Positions 7,203 to 16,255 of a stretch of DNA of 64,000 nucleotides are shown here, piece by piece. Source of the DNA: Candidatus Sulfopaludibacter sp. SbA3 (GTDB lineage: Bacteria > Pseudomonadota > Alphaproteobacteria > Caulobacterales > Hyphomonadaceae); contig CAMEDD010000005.1 of NCBI GenBank assembly GCA_945913285.1, forward strand, positions 1 to 64,000, given 5' to 3'. How positions within the stretch are numbered: the stretch's first letter is position 1; each line of letters opens with the position of its first letter. The notes under the pieces were generated by a model. The model was not told where the DNA came from, searched no databases, and saw nothing but the letters and a program-made list of their open reading frames with translations. The translations under genes were made by a program, and so were the position numbers.

Positions 7203-10200
7203 ATGCCCGATACCCTCGCCTCGCTCCCGGTCGACTGGGACGCGCTCGACGCCTTGAAATTTGCCGATGAGGAAGCCCTGCTCGAGGGCCTGATCAAGCA
7301 GGGCGTGCTGCCGGCGCCCGTGCGCGAGGCTGCCGTGCGCCGGGGCCGCGAGCTTGTCACCATCGCCCGCGCCAAGGGTCGCCGCAAAGGCATGATGGAA
7401 AGCTTCCTCGAGGAGTTCGGCCTGACCAATTCAGAAGGCCTCGCGCTGATGTGCCTCGCCGAGGCCCTGCTGCGCGTGCCGGACGCCGCCACGAAGGACG
7501 ACCTGATCGCCGAGAAGATCCGCTCCGGAAACTGGGGCGCCCATCAGGGCCAATCTGACAGCTGGCTCGTCAACGCGTCCACCTGGGGCCTCATGCTCAC
7601 GGGGCGCGTCATCGGCGCGCCGGAAACCGCCCGGAAAGGCCCGGCCGCTTTCGTTGGCGGCCTGATCCGACAGAGCGGGGAGCCGGTCATCCGCGCCGCG
7701 ATGATGCAGGCGATGCGTATCATGGGCGAACAGTTCGTTCTTGGGCGGACGGTCGAGGACGCCCTTAAGCGCGGCCGCCGGATGGTGAAGTCGGGCGAGG
7801 CCGCCCACTTCTCGTTTGACATGCTGGGGGAGGGCGCCCGCACCAGCGCCGACGCCGCCCGCTACTTCAAGGCCTATCAAGATGCGATCACCGCCGTCGC
7901 CGCGGAAAAGGATCTGAAACTTCCCCCGGAAGCCGCCAATGGCGTCTCCGTGAAACTTTCCGCGCTCCATCCCCGCTACCTCGCCATCAAGGAAGCGCGC
8001 GTGATGGCCGAGATGTATCCGAAGGTGCTCACGCTTTGCGAGCAGGCGGCGAAAACGAATATCGGTCTCTGCCTCGATGCCGAAGAAGCCCACCGCCTCG
8101 TCATCAGTCTGAAGATCTTCGAACGTCTTGCCCGTGAGCCCTCCCTCGAAGGCTGGACCGGCCTCGGCCTCGCCGTCCAGGCCTACCAGAAGCGCGCGCT
8201 CGCCGTCATCGAACGCCTCGGCACGCTCGCCAGCGTCACCGGCCGCCGCTTCATGGTCCGCCTCGTCAAGGGCGCCTATTGGGACAGTGAGATCAAGAAC
8301 GCGCAGGTCGAAGGCTATCCGAACTTCCCTGTCTTCACCACCAAGCAGGGTACGGACGTTCATTATCTCGCCTGCGCGAAAGCCATGCTCGCCGCTTCTC
8401 CGGCGATCTATCCCTGCTTTGCGACTCACAATGCCCACACGCTCGCCGCGGTGGACCTGCTCGCGGGCAATGCGGGTGTCTCGGGCTACGAGTTCCAGCG
8501 CCTGCACGGCATGGGTGAGCCGCTGTATGAAGCCGCCGAGGCCGGTGCACGCGTGCGCGTCTATGCCCCGGTTGGCGCCCATGAAGACCTTTTGCCCTAT
8601 CTCGTCCGCCGCCTGCTCGAGAACGGCGCGAACACCAGCTTCGTCCACTCTTTTCTCGACGAAAACGTCCCGCCCGAGCACGTGGTCACCGATCCCATCG
8701 CCAAGGTTGAGGCCGGGCCGCGGCGCCATCCTCGCATCCCGACACCGCCGCGCCTCTATGGCAGTGCACGGAGGAATTCCCTCGGCCACGATCTCAGCCA
8801 GCTCGGCGTGCGCGGCGGCTTTGCCGCAGCTTTGAAGCGTCTGGATGACGGTCCTGCCATCGCTGCCGGTCCCATCGTCTCGGGCGCTGCGATCACCGGC
8901 GGCGGCGATCTCGTCCGCGCTCCGGCAGATCACTCCCGCGCCCTCGGCGCCGTGCTCGAAGCCGATACCGCCGCCATCAGCCGTGCGCTCGACGCCGCAA
9001 AAGCGTTCCAGCCGGGCTGGGACCGTCTCGGCGGCGCCAAACGCGCCGAATTCCTCCACGCCATGGCCGATGCGATGGAGGTCGAAGCGCCCCGCCTCAT
9101 CGCCCTGATGGCCCGAGAGGTCGGCAAGACGTTGCCCGACGGCATCGCCGAAGTGCGCGAAGCGGTCGATTTCTGCCGCTACTATGCCCACCAGGCCGCC
9201 GAAGACTTCGCCGCGCCCCTCCGCCTTCCGGGCCCGACGGGCGAGACCAACCATCTGTCCTTGCACGGAAGAGGCGTCTTCTGCTGCATCTCGCCCTGGA
9301 ACTTCCCCCTCGCCATCTTCACCGGCCAACTCGCCGCTGCGCTGGCAGCCGGCAACTCAGTCGTCGCCAAGGCCGCCGAACAGACGCCGCTCATCGCCTT
9401 CGAAGCGGTCCGCCTCTTCCACCGGGCAGGCCTTCCGGCGGACGCGCTGCATCTGCTGCCCGGCCGCGGCGAGACCGTCGGCGCCGCGCTCACCGCAGAC
9501 CTGCGCGTCGCGGGCGTCTGCTTCACCGGAGGCACGTCCACCGCCCGCCTGATCAACCGCACGCTCGCGGGCCGCGACGGCCCGATCATCCCGTTGATCG
9601 CAGAGACGGGCGGCCTCAACGGTCTCTTCGTCGATACCACGGCGCTCCGCGAACAGGTGATCGACGACATGATCACCTCGGCGTTTGGCTCGGCGGGCCA
9701 GCGCTGCTCCGCGCTCCGTCTCGCCTTCCTCCCGAACGCCACTGCCGACAGCCTGATCGAAGGCCTCATCGGCGCGATGAACGAACTTGAGATAGGCGAT
9801 CCCGCACTGCCGGCAACCGACACCGGCCCTGTCATCGATGCAGACGCGCGCGGCCTCCTCGAAAAGCACCTGGCCCGGATGAAAGGGGAGGCGAAGCTCC
9901 TCCACCAGATCGACCCTGGCGCACTGGCCGAGAAGGGCACTGGCTTTGGACCCGCCCTCGTCGAGCTTTCCTCCCTCGATCAGATCACGGAGGAAACCTT
10001 CGGCCCCGTGCTCCATATCCTGCGCTACGACCCGGATAACATTGCCGCCACCGGCGCGGCCCTTCACGCAAAGGGCTACGGCCTCACGCTCGGCATCCAT
10101 TCCCGCCTCGAAAGCTTTCATGCCGCCGTGAAGGCTGCCATGCCCGCCGGCAATACCTACGTGAACCGGTCTATGATCGGTGCCGTCGTCGGCGTGCAAC

Positions 10201-10337
10201 CCTTTGGGGGCGAAGGCCTCTCCGGCACCGGCCCGAAAGCCGGCGGCCCGCATTACCTGCACCGCTTCGCCACCGAGCGGGTGGTCAGCGTCAACATCAC
10301 GGCTCAGGGCGGCGACGCCGAGCTTCTCAGCCTCTAG
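7203..10337 (+). CDS. putA: Bifunctional proline dehydrogenase / L-glutamate-5-semialdehyde dehydrogenase
   Basis: Oxidises proline to glutamate in two steps, with FAD- and NAD-dependent halves in one 1044-residue chain. The proline dehydrogenase barrel covers roughly residues 150-480 (VKLSALHPRY, FMVRLVKGAYWDSEI, YEFQRLHGMGEPLY). The aldehyde dehydrogenase half covers about 560-1040 (CCISPWNFPLAIFTGQ, ETGG, and catalytic Cys835 in SAGQRCSALR). The chain is shorter than enteric PutA and lacks an N-terminal ribbon-helix-helix DNA-binding domain, so it should be purely enzymatic. The ATG at 7203 fits the family N-terminus; earlier in-frame codons look non-coding. A small DUF3298 lipoprotein gene follows 14 bp downstream. 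Confidence 0.95.
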   Translation: MPDTLASLPVDWDALDALKFADEEALLEGLIKQGVLPAPVREAAVRRGRELVTIARAKGRRKGMMESFLEEFGLTNSEGLALMCLAEALLRVPDAATKDDLIAEKIRSGNWGAHQGQSDSWLVNASTWGLMLTGRVIGAPETARKGPAAFVGGLIRQSGEPVIRAAMMQAMRIMGEQFVLGRTVEDALKRGRRMVKSGEAAHFSFDMLGEGARTSADAARYFKAYQDAITAVAAEKDLKLPPEAANGVSVKLSALHPRYLAIKEARVMAEMYPKVLTLCEQAAKTNIGLCLDAEEAHRLVISLKIFERLAREPSLEGWTGLGLAVQAYQKRALAVIERLGTLASVTGRRFMVRLVKGAYWDSEIKNAQVEGYPNFPVFTTKQGTDVHYLACAKAMLAASPAIYPCFATHNAHTLAAVDLLAGNAGVSGYEFQRLHGMGEPLYEAAEAGARVRVYAPVGAHEDLLPYLVRRLLENGANTSFVHSFLDENVPPEHVVTDPIAKVEAGPRRHPRIPTPPRLYGSARRNSLGHDLSQLGVRGGFAAALKRLDDGPAIAAGPIVSGAAITGGGDLVRAPADHSRALGAVLEADTAAISRALDAAKAFQPGWDRLGGAKRAEFLHAMADAMEVEAPRLIALMAREVGKTLPDGIAEVREAVDFCRYYAHQAAEDFAAPLRLPGPTGETNHLSLHGRGVFCCISPWNFPLAIFTGQLAAALAAGNSVVAKAAEQTPLIAFEAVRLFHRAGLPADALHLLPGRGETVGAALTADLRVAGVCFTGGTSTARLINRTLAGRDGPIIPLIAETGGLNGLFVDTTALREQVIDDMITSAFGSAGQRCSALRLAFLPNATADSLIEGLIGAMNELEIGDPALPATDTGPVIDADARGLLEKHLARMKGEAKLLHQIDPGALAEKGTGFGPALVELSSLDQITEETFGPVLHILRYDPDNIAATGAALHAKGYGLTLGIHSRLESFHAAVKAAMPAGNTYVNRSMIGAVVGVQPFGGEGLSGTGPKAGGPHYLHRFATERVVSVNITAQGGDAELLSL

Positions 10338-10351
10338 ACAGAAAGCCTGAC

Positions 10352-11221
10352 ATGATCCGCCTCCTGACGACCATTGCTGCCGCAGCCTTGACCCTCACGG
10401 CCTGCACGCCGACCGCCGCAGCGCCCGCAGCCGAAGACGTCGTCGCCGAAACGCCAGCAGCCGTCCCGCCCAGCGCGCCAGACGGCTTTCAGCTGTCCTA
10501 CAAGCTCGAAAGCGAGAATTACGCGGTCGAATCCGAGATCGATCCGGCGATCCTCGCCTTCGATCCGGCGCTCGCCTGGCGGCTCTGGGAGACGTCCAAG
10601 GAACAACTGGACGATCTTGGCGCCTCGGCCGATGAAGGCCGCGCGATGGCCGATGAGGATGCCGCTGCCGCTGGCGAGACGTCCTGGTTCATGAACTACT
10701 CGCTCGAAATCCGGCATGATGTCACCGGTACATTCGATGACATCATCTCGGTCCGTGACACTGTCAGCACCTTCACCGGCGGCGCTCACCCCAACTATTT
10801 CCTCGCCGGCGGCATCTACCGCAAGAATGAGGCGACGCCGCTGCCACTGACCACGTTCGTCACGGATCAGGCCGCCTTCAGCGATCTCGTGATCAAGGGC
10901 CTCGCGGCAGAAAAGATCGCGCGCGGCCTCGCCGAAGCGGGCAGCGCCGCCATCGAAGCGGAACTGCGCGAATTGCTCGTTCCGTCCCCGGAGGACCCGG
11001 AGATCTATCGCAGCAATTTTGTCTTTGAAGCTTCAACCGTACCCGGCAAGATCGGCGGAATCACGGTGATGTTCTCGCCCTATGACGTCGGCTCCTATGC
11101 CGAGGGTGCTTACACTGTCACGCTTCCGGCGGCGAGCCTGACGCCCATCCTGACGGAAACCTGGAAAAGCCGCTTTGGCGGCGAACCGCTGGTCGAAGAT
11201 GATGAGGCGCCGGTGGAGTAA
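10352..11221 (+). CDS. Lipoprotein with DUF3298/RsiV-like domain
   Basis: Exported lipoprotein of 289 residues. The signal peptide ends at TLTAC (Cys18), followed by an Ala/Pro-rich linker. The region around residues 95-275 contains RDTVSTFTGGAHPNY, a hallmark of DUF3298 (PdaC/RsiV-type) domains, and ends with a helix of the form ASLTPIL-ETWK. Family members include anti-sigma-factor sensors and deacetylase accessory domains, but there is no catalytic domain here and no sigma factor nearby. It probably lies in the periplasm facing the wall. It starts 14 bp after putA and may be co-transcribed with it. The function is unknown. Confidence 0.75.
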   Translation: MIRLLTTIAAAALTLTACTPTAAAPAAEDVVAETPAAVPPSAPDGFQLSYKLESENYAVESEIDPAILAFDPALAWRLWETSKEQLDDLGASADEGRAMADEDAAAAGETSWFMNYSLEIRHDVTGTFDDIISVRDTVSTFTGGAHPNYFLAGGIYRKNEATPLPLTTFVTDQAAFSDLVIKGLAAEKIARGLAEAGSAAIEAELRELLVPSPEDPEIYRSNFVFEASTVPGKIGGITVMFSPYDVGSYAEGAYTVTLPAASLTPILTETWKSRFGGEPLVEDDEAPVE

Positions 11222-11238
11222 TCAGGGCCGAAAGCCTA

Positions 11239-11679
11239 TCAGCACTTCTTGAATTCCCATTTTTGCTCGCGCGCGCCGTTGATCAGCGAGATCGTCGCGG
11301 TCATTCGGCCTCCTTTGCGCATGTAGACGATCCGCTGAGGATAATCGAGCGCGGGGTTCGCAAACGTCACCGTGTTCTTGCCCCGGCTTTCCTCGGTAAA
11401 CTCCGACGGACCGAAACCGTCTGGATAGGCGTTGAACACAGCCGGTGTGCCGGCATCAATGCGCGACTGCTCAAAGAAACTCACCGCGCCGGTCTCGTCA
11501 TAGTTGAGGGCGTAGCCGAACAGGTAGCCCGAGTCCGGCTTGGTCCAGACTTCCTTGTAGGACTTGTCCGCCGTGCGCCAGCAGCCGGTCATCCATTTCA
11601 GGTCTTCATCCGCATTCGCCGCCGGGGCCAGCATTGCAGCCGCGGCGAGCAGCGACAGGGCAACAAGAGAGCGTTTCAT
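11239..11679 (-). CDS. Exported DUF6265-like small protein
   Basis: A 146-residue periplasmic protein with a clear signal peptide (cleavage after APAANA). The mature part begins DLKWMTGCWR and continues with YKEVWTKPDSGYLFGYALNY, ending in a short WEFKKC. The opening W-M-x-G-C-W followed by a predicted beta-rich lipocalin-like pattern is characteristic of DUF6265-type proteins. Its ATG overlaps the TAA of the upstream gene by one base (TAATG), so the two are translationally coupled. No enzymatic role is known. Confidence 0.7.
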   Translation of the reverse strand: MKRSLVALSLLAAAAMLAPAANADEDLKWMTGCWRTADKSYKEVWTKPDSGYLFGYALNYDETGAVSFFEQSRIDAGTPAVFNAYPDGFGPSEFTEESRGKNTVTFANPALDYPQRIVYMRKGGRMTATISLINGAREQKWEFKKC

Positions 11680-11993
11680 TATTCCACCAATGTACAGCCG
11701 GTTTCAGGACCGGTTTTCCGGGCTTCAGAGGAGACAACGCCGCCGAGCACGCTGGCGCGAACGGAATCTGCGGTTTCATCAAAGGTAATCTGGCTGATGT
11801 CCACCGTGAAGTCGGTCAGGCAGCTTTCCATTGGTCGCTCCGCCACAAAACGGCAGGAGCAGACCATCTTGGCGCCATACGCCGTCGCGATTCGCGCATA
11901 GGCAACCTGGTCCTTCAGGAAGAATTGCCAGGCGAACCCTCCGGCGACGCCGAGAACCATGAGCACGACGGCGAAGGCTTTGACGCGTTTCAT
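11679..11993 (-). CDS. Small membrane-anchored cysteine domain protein (companion of serine hydrolases)
   Basis: 104 residues: a signal-anchor helix (residues 6-22), then a periplasmic domain with MVCSCRFVAERPME (Cys45, Cys47), Cys59 and GC at 99-100. No named family comes to mind. The same pattern, VCS-x-x-FVAE followed some 55 residues later by a C-terminal GCT, is fused to the front of the serine hydrolase at 27174-28679. Here it is a separate gene immediately divergent from the serine hydrolase at 12050. The ATG at 11993 is chosen over an upstream start that precedes the helix. It is coupled (TAATG) to the downstream exported protein. Confidence 0.6.
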   Translation of the reverse strand: MKRVKAFAVVLMVLGVAGGFAWQFFLKDQVAYARIATAYGAKMVCSCRFVAERPMESCLTDFTVDISQITFDETADSVRASVLGGVVSSEARKTGPETGCTLVE

Positions 11994-12049
11994 TTCCCGG
12001 TCCACAACAGCTTTGACCAAGCATAACCATAACCGGGGAGGGCGCCAGC

Positions 12050-13204
12050 ATGAAGGCAAAGATTCTTGGAGGGCTCGTCGCCGCAGCCCTTCTGGCGTTC
12101 GGCGCAGGCGCGCAATCGCTTACCCCGCTTCCAGTGCAACCCGAAGGCCTCGCGTACCCAACCGGCGGCTGGCAGACCGGCGAGTTGCCGCCGGAATCGA
12201 AGGCGCTTGTTGACGCCCTGGTCGCCGAAGCCATGGGCAAGTCAGTCAAAGACGTGATGGGCGAAACGCGCGGGCTCGTGATCATCTGGCGCGGCAAGCT
12301 CGTGGCCGAAGCCTACGGCAAGCACTTCACGCCGCAGACCAAGCAGATTTCCTGGAGCATGGCCAAATCCGTCACACAGGCTCTCGTGGGCGCGGCCAAG
12401 CAAGCCGGCGCCGACATGGAGCTCGACTCCCCCATGCCCACGCTCTATCCCGCCGAAAGCAAGGCGGCCGTGATCACCTGGCGCCAGTGGCTCAACGCAG
12501 TCGACGGCATGGATTACCACGAGCTCGACGGCGATCCTAACCCGGTCAAAAGCGATGTGGTCCAACTGATGTACGGCGGCGGGCGGTTCGATGCGCTCGG
12601 CTACGCGATGCGCGCCTTCCCCCTCGTGCATGCTCCGGGGACGTTCTGGACCTATTCCACACCTACCTTTCACATGATCGGACATGCCTTGCAGGTCTCG
12701 CTCGGCACCGAGGGGATCGAGGAAGAATCCAAGGCCGCCTTCGACCGGATCCTGTTCGACCGGATCGGCATGGACACGGTGGCCGAGTTCGACCCCAAAG
12801 GCACCTATCTTGGCGGCTCGCTCATATGGGCCAGCGCGCGTGATTTTGCGAAGTTCGGCTACCTCTATCTTCGCGGTGGTGTGTGGGACGGCCAGCGGAT
12901 CCTTTCAGAAGGCTGGGTTGATTTCGCCCGCTCTCCGGGTCCCGCAACCAATACCAACGTATATGGCGCCGGCTGGTGGATCATCCCGGCCAAAGGACCG
13001 CTCACGCATCGGCAGAACGCCGATTCAGAACCGCGCGACGCGTTCCACGCGGGTGGCCACGAGGGCCAGACGATCTGGGTCGTGCCCAGCCGCGACCTCG
13101 TGATCGTCCGTCTTGGCCTGATGCCCAACGAGGGCGAGAACTGGCCCGCCCTTTATGAATGGAACCAGCGCATCGCGCGGGCCTTTCCTGAGCTGCCAGC
13201 CTAG
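12050..13204 (+). CDS. Exported serine hydrolase, beta-lactamase (class C / PBP4*-like) family
   Basis: 384 residues with a Sec signal peptide (MKAKILGGLVAAALLAFGAG). The nucleophile motif S-x-x-K is SMAK (Ser103, Lys106), followed by YST (202-204) in the YxN position and a C-terminal HAGGHEGQ loop replacing KTG. These enzymes are usually carboxyl esterases, D-aminopeptidases or peptidoglycan-related hydrolases rather than true beta-lactamases. The start has GGAGGG a few bases upstream. The stop codon lies in the palindrome CTAG, which is also the stop codon of the convergent thioesterase gene. A domain fused to the related hydrolase at 27.2-28.7 kb is encoded by the divergent neighbour. Confidence 0.85.
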   Translation: MKAKILGGLVAAALLAFGAGAQSLTPLPVQPEGLAYPTGGWQTGELPPESKALVDALVAEAMGKSVKDVMGETRGLVIIWRGKLVAEAYGKHFTPQTKQISWSMAKSVTQALVGAAKQAGADMELDSPMPTLYPAESKAAVITWRQWLNAVDGMDYHELDGDPNPVKSDVVQLMYGGGRFDALGYAMRAFPLVHAPGTFWTYSTPTFHMIGHALQVSLGTEGIEEESKAAFDRILFDRIGMDTVAEFDPKGTYLGGSLIWASARDFAKFGYLYLRGGVWDGQRILSEGWVDFARSPGPATNTNVYGAGWWIIPAKGPLTHRQNADSEPRDAFHAGGHEGQTIWVVPSRDLVIVRLGLMPNEGENWPALYEWNQRIARAFPELPA

Positions 13205-13629
13205 TCCGTTGCAACGAGGAAATGCGCCATCAGGGCCGTGACCGGCTCGGCCCGGTTCTCCTGCCAGGCTTCGGCGCGAACGGATGCCATCCGTCGTCCC
13301 ATCTTCAGCACATAGGCGCGCGCGTAGAGGTCCTTGGCATGCCCCTGTCGCAGGTAATCGATGGTGAGGTTGATCGGCTTCGGCGGGCGCGGCATGTCGG
13401 AGACAAGGAACACCTGCAGCATCGCGGTCAGCTCAAGGAAGGACGCAATCGCACCGCCATGCAGCGCCCGGATGGCGACATTCCCGATCAGCTTTTCCTG
13501 GAAGGGCAGGATGGCTGTCATCTCGTCGCCGAGCACTTCGCAGCGCATGCCGAGCGTCTGCGCAAAGGGCAGGCGTTTCAGGATTGCGTCGATTTCATCT
13601 GCTCTCGGATTGGTCAGTTGTGGGTTCAT
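13201..13629 (-). CDS. PaaI-type hotdog thioesterase
   Basis: 142-residue acyl-CoA thioesterase of the hotdog fold. The helix motif LHGGAIASFLELTA, with a GG pair before the long central helix, and the strand INLTIDYLRQG are typical of PaaI/YdiI-like enzymes, which hydrolyse CoA esters in the cytosol. The ATG at 13629 overlaps the stop of the upstream thioesterase gene (ATGA), so the two paralogous hotdog proteins are made together and may form a heteromeric enzyme. The stop codon shares CTAG with the opposite serine hydrolase. Confidence 0.8.
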   Translation of the reverse strand: MNPQLTNPRADEIDAILKRLPFAQTLGMRCEVLGDEMTAILPFQEKLIGNVAIRALHGGAIASFLELTAMLQVFLVSDMPRPPKPINLTIDYLRQGHAKDLYARAYVLKMGRRMASVRAEAWQENRAEPVTALMAHFLVATD

Positions 13630-14120
13630 GTCTGCGGTACCTCCGGCTTCGGCCGGGTGCCACCGAAGCGTGCCTTGTTGATGGCAAACGTGCCCGCCGC
13701 TGTTGCGATCAGCTTGTCGCGCGTCTCGTGATAGGCCCAGGCCCGCGTGAAGCAGACCGTGCGTGTCAGGTGATAGCACTCGGCCTCGCCGATGATGTCG
13801 CGGCCTTTCTCGGCCGGGCGCATGTAATCGATGCGCAGGTCGATGGTTGCCACGAATCGCATCTCGGTCATCGCTGCGCTGCAGGCCATGCCGCACAGGT
13901 TGTCGAGGAAGGTCGTGATCACACCGCCATGGATCACTCCGGTTTCAGGATCTCCGACAAGGTGATCTTCCCAGGGCTGGACGCCGAAGACATGACCTTT
14001 CTCCACCTTCGTGACCCGGAACCGGGTCTCGTTCGCCCAGGGCACGACATCCCGCATCACGTTGATGTTCTCGTTCATGATGGCCGCGATGTCATACTGC
14101 TTCTTTGGCTTGTCGTTCAT
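13626..14120 (-). CDS. PaaI-type hotdog thioesterase
   Basis: 164-residue hotdog-fold protein. VIHGGVITTFLDNLCGMA is the active-site helix and DLRIDYMRPAEKGRDI the central strand, the usual PaaI signatures. It is the first gene of a two-gene unit with the smaller thioesterase (ATGA overlap at 13626-13629). The ATG at 14120 is chosen because it precedes the first predicted helix; longer in-frame starts run into the promoter region shared with the divergent flavin monooxygenase. The two paralogues differ strongly, so they are not a recent duplication. Confidence 0.8.
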   Translation of the reverse strand: MNDKPKKQYDIAAIMNENINVMRDVVPWANETRFRVTKVEKGHVFGVQPWEDHLVGDPETGVIHGGVITTFLDNLCGMACSAAMTEMRFVATIDLRIDYMRPAEKGRDIIGEAECYHLTRTVCFTRAWAYHETRDKLIATAAGTFAINKARFGGTRPKPEVPQT

Positions 14121-14218
14121 GCCGCCGGCTCTCTTTCGGATTTGACGCCCAAGACAAGCCGGATAACATCGCGTACGCCGCATGGAAACGGTTGAGCACA
14201 ACGCGAGGAATGACGAAC

Positions 14219-15550
14219 ATGGCCTATGACGCTGCGTCAAAGCCGAAGACCTGCATCATCGGAGCTGGATGCTCCGGCTTCACGATGGCGAAACGCCTGA
14301 AGGATCTCGGTCTGCCTTATGACTGTTTCGAAAAGTCCGACAACGTCGGTGGCAACTGGTATTACAATAACCCTAACGGGGTCTCGTCCTGCTATCAGTC
14401 GCTGCACATCGACACCTCGAAATGGCGCCTCGCCTTCGAGGATTTTCCTGTGCCGGCGGACTGGCCGGACTTCCCTCACCATGCCCAGCTCCTGCAATAC
14501 TTCCAAGACTACGTGGACCATTTCGGCCTGCGCGGGACGATCACCTTCAACACATCCGTCGAGGACGTGGCTGACCTTCCGGGCGGGCGTTACCGCGTCA
14601 CTCTGTCGACCGGCGAAGTGCGCGAGTATGACGCCGTCTGCGTCGCCAACGGTCACCACTGGGACGCGCGGATGCCTGCCTACCCGGGCACGTTTAATGG
14701 CTATCAGGTCCACTCGCACCATTACCGCGATCCTTTCACGCCCTATGACTTCCGCGGCAAGCGCGTGATGGTGGTCGGCGCTGGAAACTCGGCGATGGAC
14801 ATCTCGTCCGAAATCTCCCAGCGCCCGCTTGCCGAGAAGCTGTTCATCTCGATGCGCCGCGGTGTCTGGGTGCTGCCGAAATACATGGACGGAAAGCCGG
14901 CCGACAAGGCCGTGCTGCCGGCCTGGATGCCGCCGAAGCTCGGCCGCTCCCTTGCGAAATCTAAGATCAAGAAAACCATCGGTAACATGGAAGATTACGG
15001 TCTGCCGAAGCCGGACCATGAACCCCTCGACGGGCACCCGTCCGTGTCCGGAGAATTCCTGACACGCGTTGGCTGCGGCGACATCATGCCCAAGCCCGGC
15101 ATCAAGAGCCTTGATGGAGACTATGTGATCTTCACCGATGGCAGCCGCGAGAGGGTAGATGCGATCATCTGGGCAACCGGCTACAATACCAGCTTCCCCT
15201 TCTTCAAGCAGGACGAACTGACGCCAAAGGACAACGTCTTCCCGCTATTCAAGCGGATGGTGCAGCCTGGCCGCGAAATGCTGTTCTTCCTCGGCCTCGC
15301 CCAGCCGCTTCCGACGCTCGTGAATTTTGCTGAGCAGCAGTCGAAGCTCGTCGCGGCCGTACTCACCGGTGCCTATGCCTTTCCGCCTGCGGACGAAATG
15401 CGCCGGATCACCAAGGCGGATGAGGAGGCCCATCTCGGCCACTTCTATGACAGTCCGCGCCACCGGATGCAGGTCGATTTTTTTGGCTATTGCAAGGACC
15501 TCATGAAGGAGATCGAGCGCGGCGCCAAAAGGATAAAGGTCTCAGCGTGA
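14219..15550 (+). CDS. Flavin-containing monooxygenase (FMO/BVMO group)
   Basis: 443-residue class B flavin monooxygenase that uses NADPH and O2. The FAD-binding IIGAGCSG (about residues 11-18), the NADPH-binding VVGAGNSAMD near residue 183 and, between them, the FMO fingerprint F-x-G-x3-H-x3-Y (FNGYQVHSHHY) are all present, as is the late ATGYNTSFPFF motif. Substrates are typically ketones, sulfides or amines and cannot be inferred here. Two ATGs are possible (14210, 14219); GAGGA at 14205-14209 has proper spacing only to 14219. Its TGA overlaps the GTG of the M23 peptidase gene, so expression is linked. Confidence 0.9.
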   Translation: MAYDAASKPKTCIIGAGCSGFTMAKRLKDLGLPYDCFEKSDNVGGNWYYNNPNGVSSCYQSLHIDTSKWRLAFEDFPVPADWPDFPHHAQLLQYFQDYVDHFGLRGTITFNTSVEDVADLPGGRYRVTLSTGEVREYDAVCVANGHHWDARMPAYPGTFNGYQVHSHHYRDPFTPYDFRGKRVMVVGAGNSAMDISSEISQRPLAEKLFISMRRGVWVLPKYMDGKPADKAVLPAWMPPKLGRSLAKSKIKKTIGNMEDYGLPKPDHEPLDGHPSVSGEFLTRVGCGDIMPKPGIKSLDGDYVIFTDGSRERVDAIIWATGYNTSFPFFKQDELTPKDNVFPLFKRMVQPGREMLFFLGLAQPLPTLVNFAEQQSKLVAAVLTGAYAFPPADEMRRITKADEEAHLGHFYDSPRHRMQVDFFGYCKDLMKEIERGAKRIKVSA

Positions 15551-16227
15551 GCCTGCGCGTCTGGGCGTGCCTCGCCATGACGGCGATGCTCGGGGCGTGC
15601 GCCACGCAGCGCGCGCCGATTGTCTTTCGGCAGCCGCCGGTGGACTATGGCCCGCCGGGCGACGCGCGCAATCCTGCGTCCGGTCCGTTCCAGCCGAATG
15701 CCTTCCTGCGGCTCTGTCCAGGCATGGGCGTATCGAATGCGCCGTCGCACGATACCGACCGTTGGATCATCGACTACAAGCCGGTCATCATGGTCGGGCA
15801 AGTCGTGGTGGTAACAGCGCCGGCAGACAATGTGTGCCTTACGTCCGGGTTCGGCCTTCGTAACGGGCGCCCGCACGAGGGGATTGATCTCGTCAACCAG
15901 CCGCCAGGGCCCATCTATTCGGCGGCCCCCGGCCGGGTCATCGAAGCGCGCTGGTCGTCGGGCTATGGCAACCAGGTCCTGATCGACCACGGCAACGGCG
16001 TCTACACCCGCTATGCGCATCTCGACGCCATCCTGCCGGACGTACAGCCCGGTAGCGAAATCGGCTTCGGCAACCCGCTGGGCCAGATGGGAGCGACCGG
16101 AAACACCCAGGGTCCGCACTTGCATTACGAGATCCTCACGGGCGACTACAATAATCCGCAGGCGTCGAAGGGCCTGACGCCGCAAGATCCTTTCACCTTC
16201 CCAGCCTATGATTTTGTGGGCTATTGA
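15547..16227 (+). CDS. M23-family peptidoglycan endopeptidase lipoprotein (LytM domain)
   Basis: 226 residues starting at a GTG that overlaps the previous TGA (GTGA). The lipobox is MLGAC (Cys18). The C-terminal LytM domain has the zinc ligands in HEGIDL (H-x3-D) and HLHYE (H-x-H), with GYGNQVLIDHGNGVYTRYAHL between. LytM lipoproteins either cleave peptide cross-links or activate amidases during cell division. With all zinc ligands present, this one is likely catalytic. The coupling to a monooxygenase gene is odd and probably has no functional meaning. Three small genes follow closely. Confidence 0.88.
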   Translation: MSLRVWACLAMTAMLGACATQRAPIVFRQPPVDYGPPGDARNPASGPFQPNAFLRLCPGMGVSNAPSHDTDRWIIDYKPVIMVGQVVVVTAPADNVCLTSGFGLRNGRPHEGIDLVNQPPGPIYSAAPGRVIEARWSSGYGNQVLIDHGNGVYTRYAHLDAILPDVQPGSEIGFGNPLGQMGATGNTQGPHLHYEILTGDYNNPQASKGLTPQDPFTFPAYDFVGY

Positions 16228-16255
16228 GGGCGTTGAAAAAAGGGGGAGACCAGGA

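Noticed and set aside
12050-13204. True class C beta-lactamase (antibiotic resistance gene)
   Set aside because: S-x-x-K is present, but the KTG motif is replaced by HAGG, and the closest pattern is that of esterase/peptidase-type serine hydrolases.
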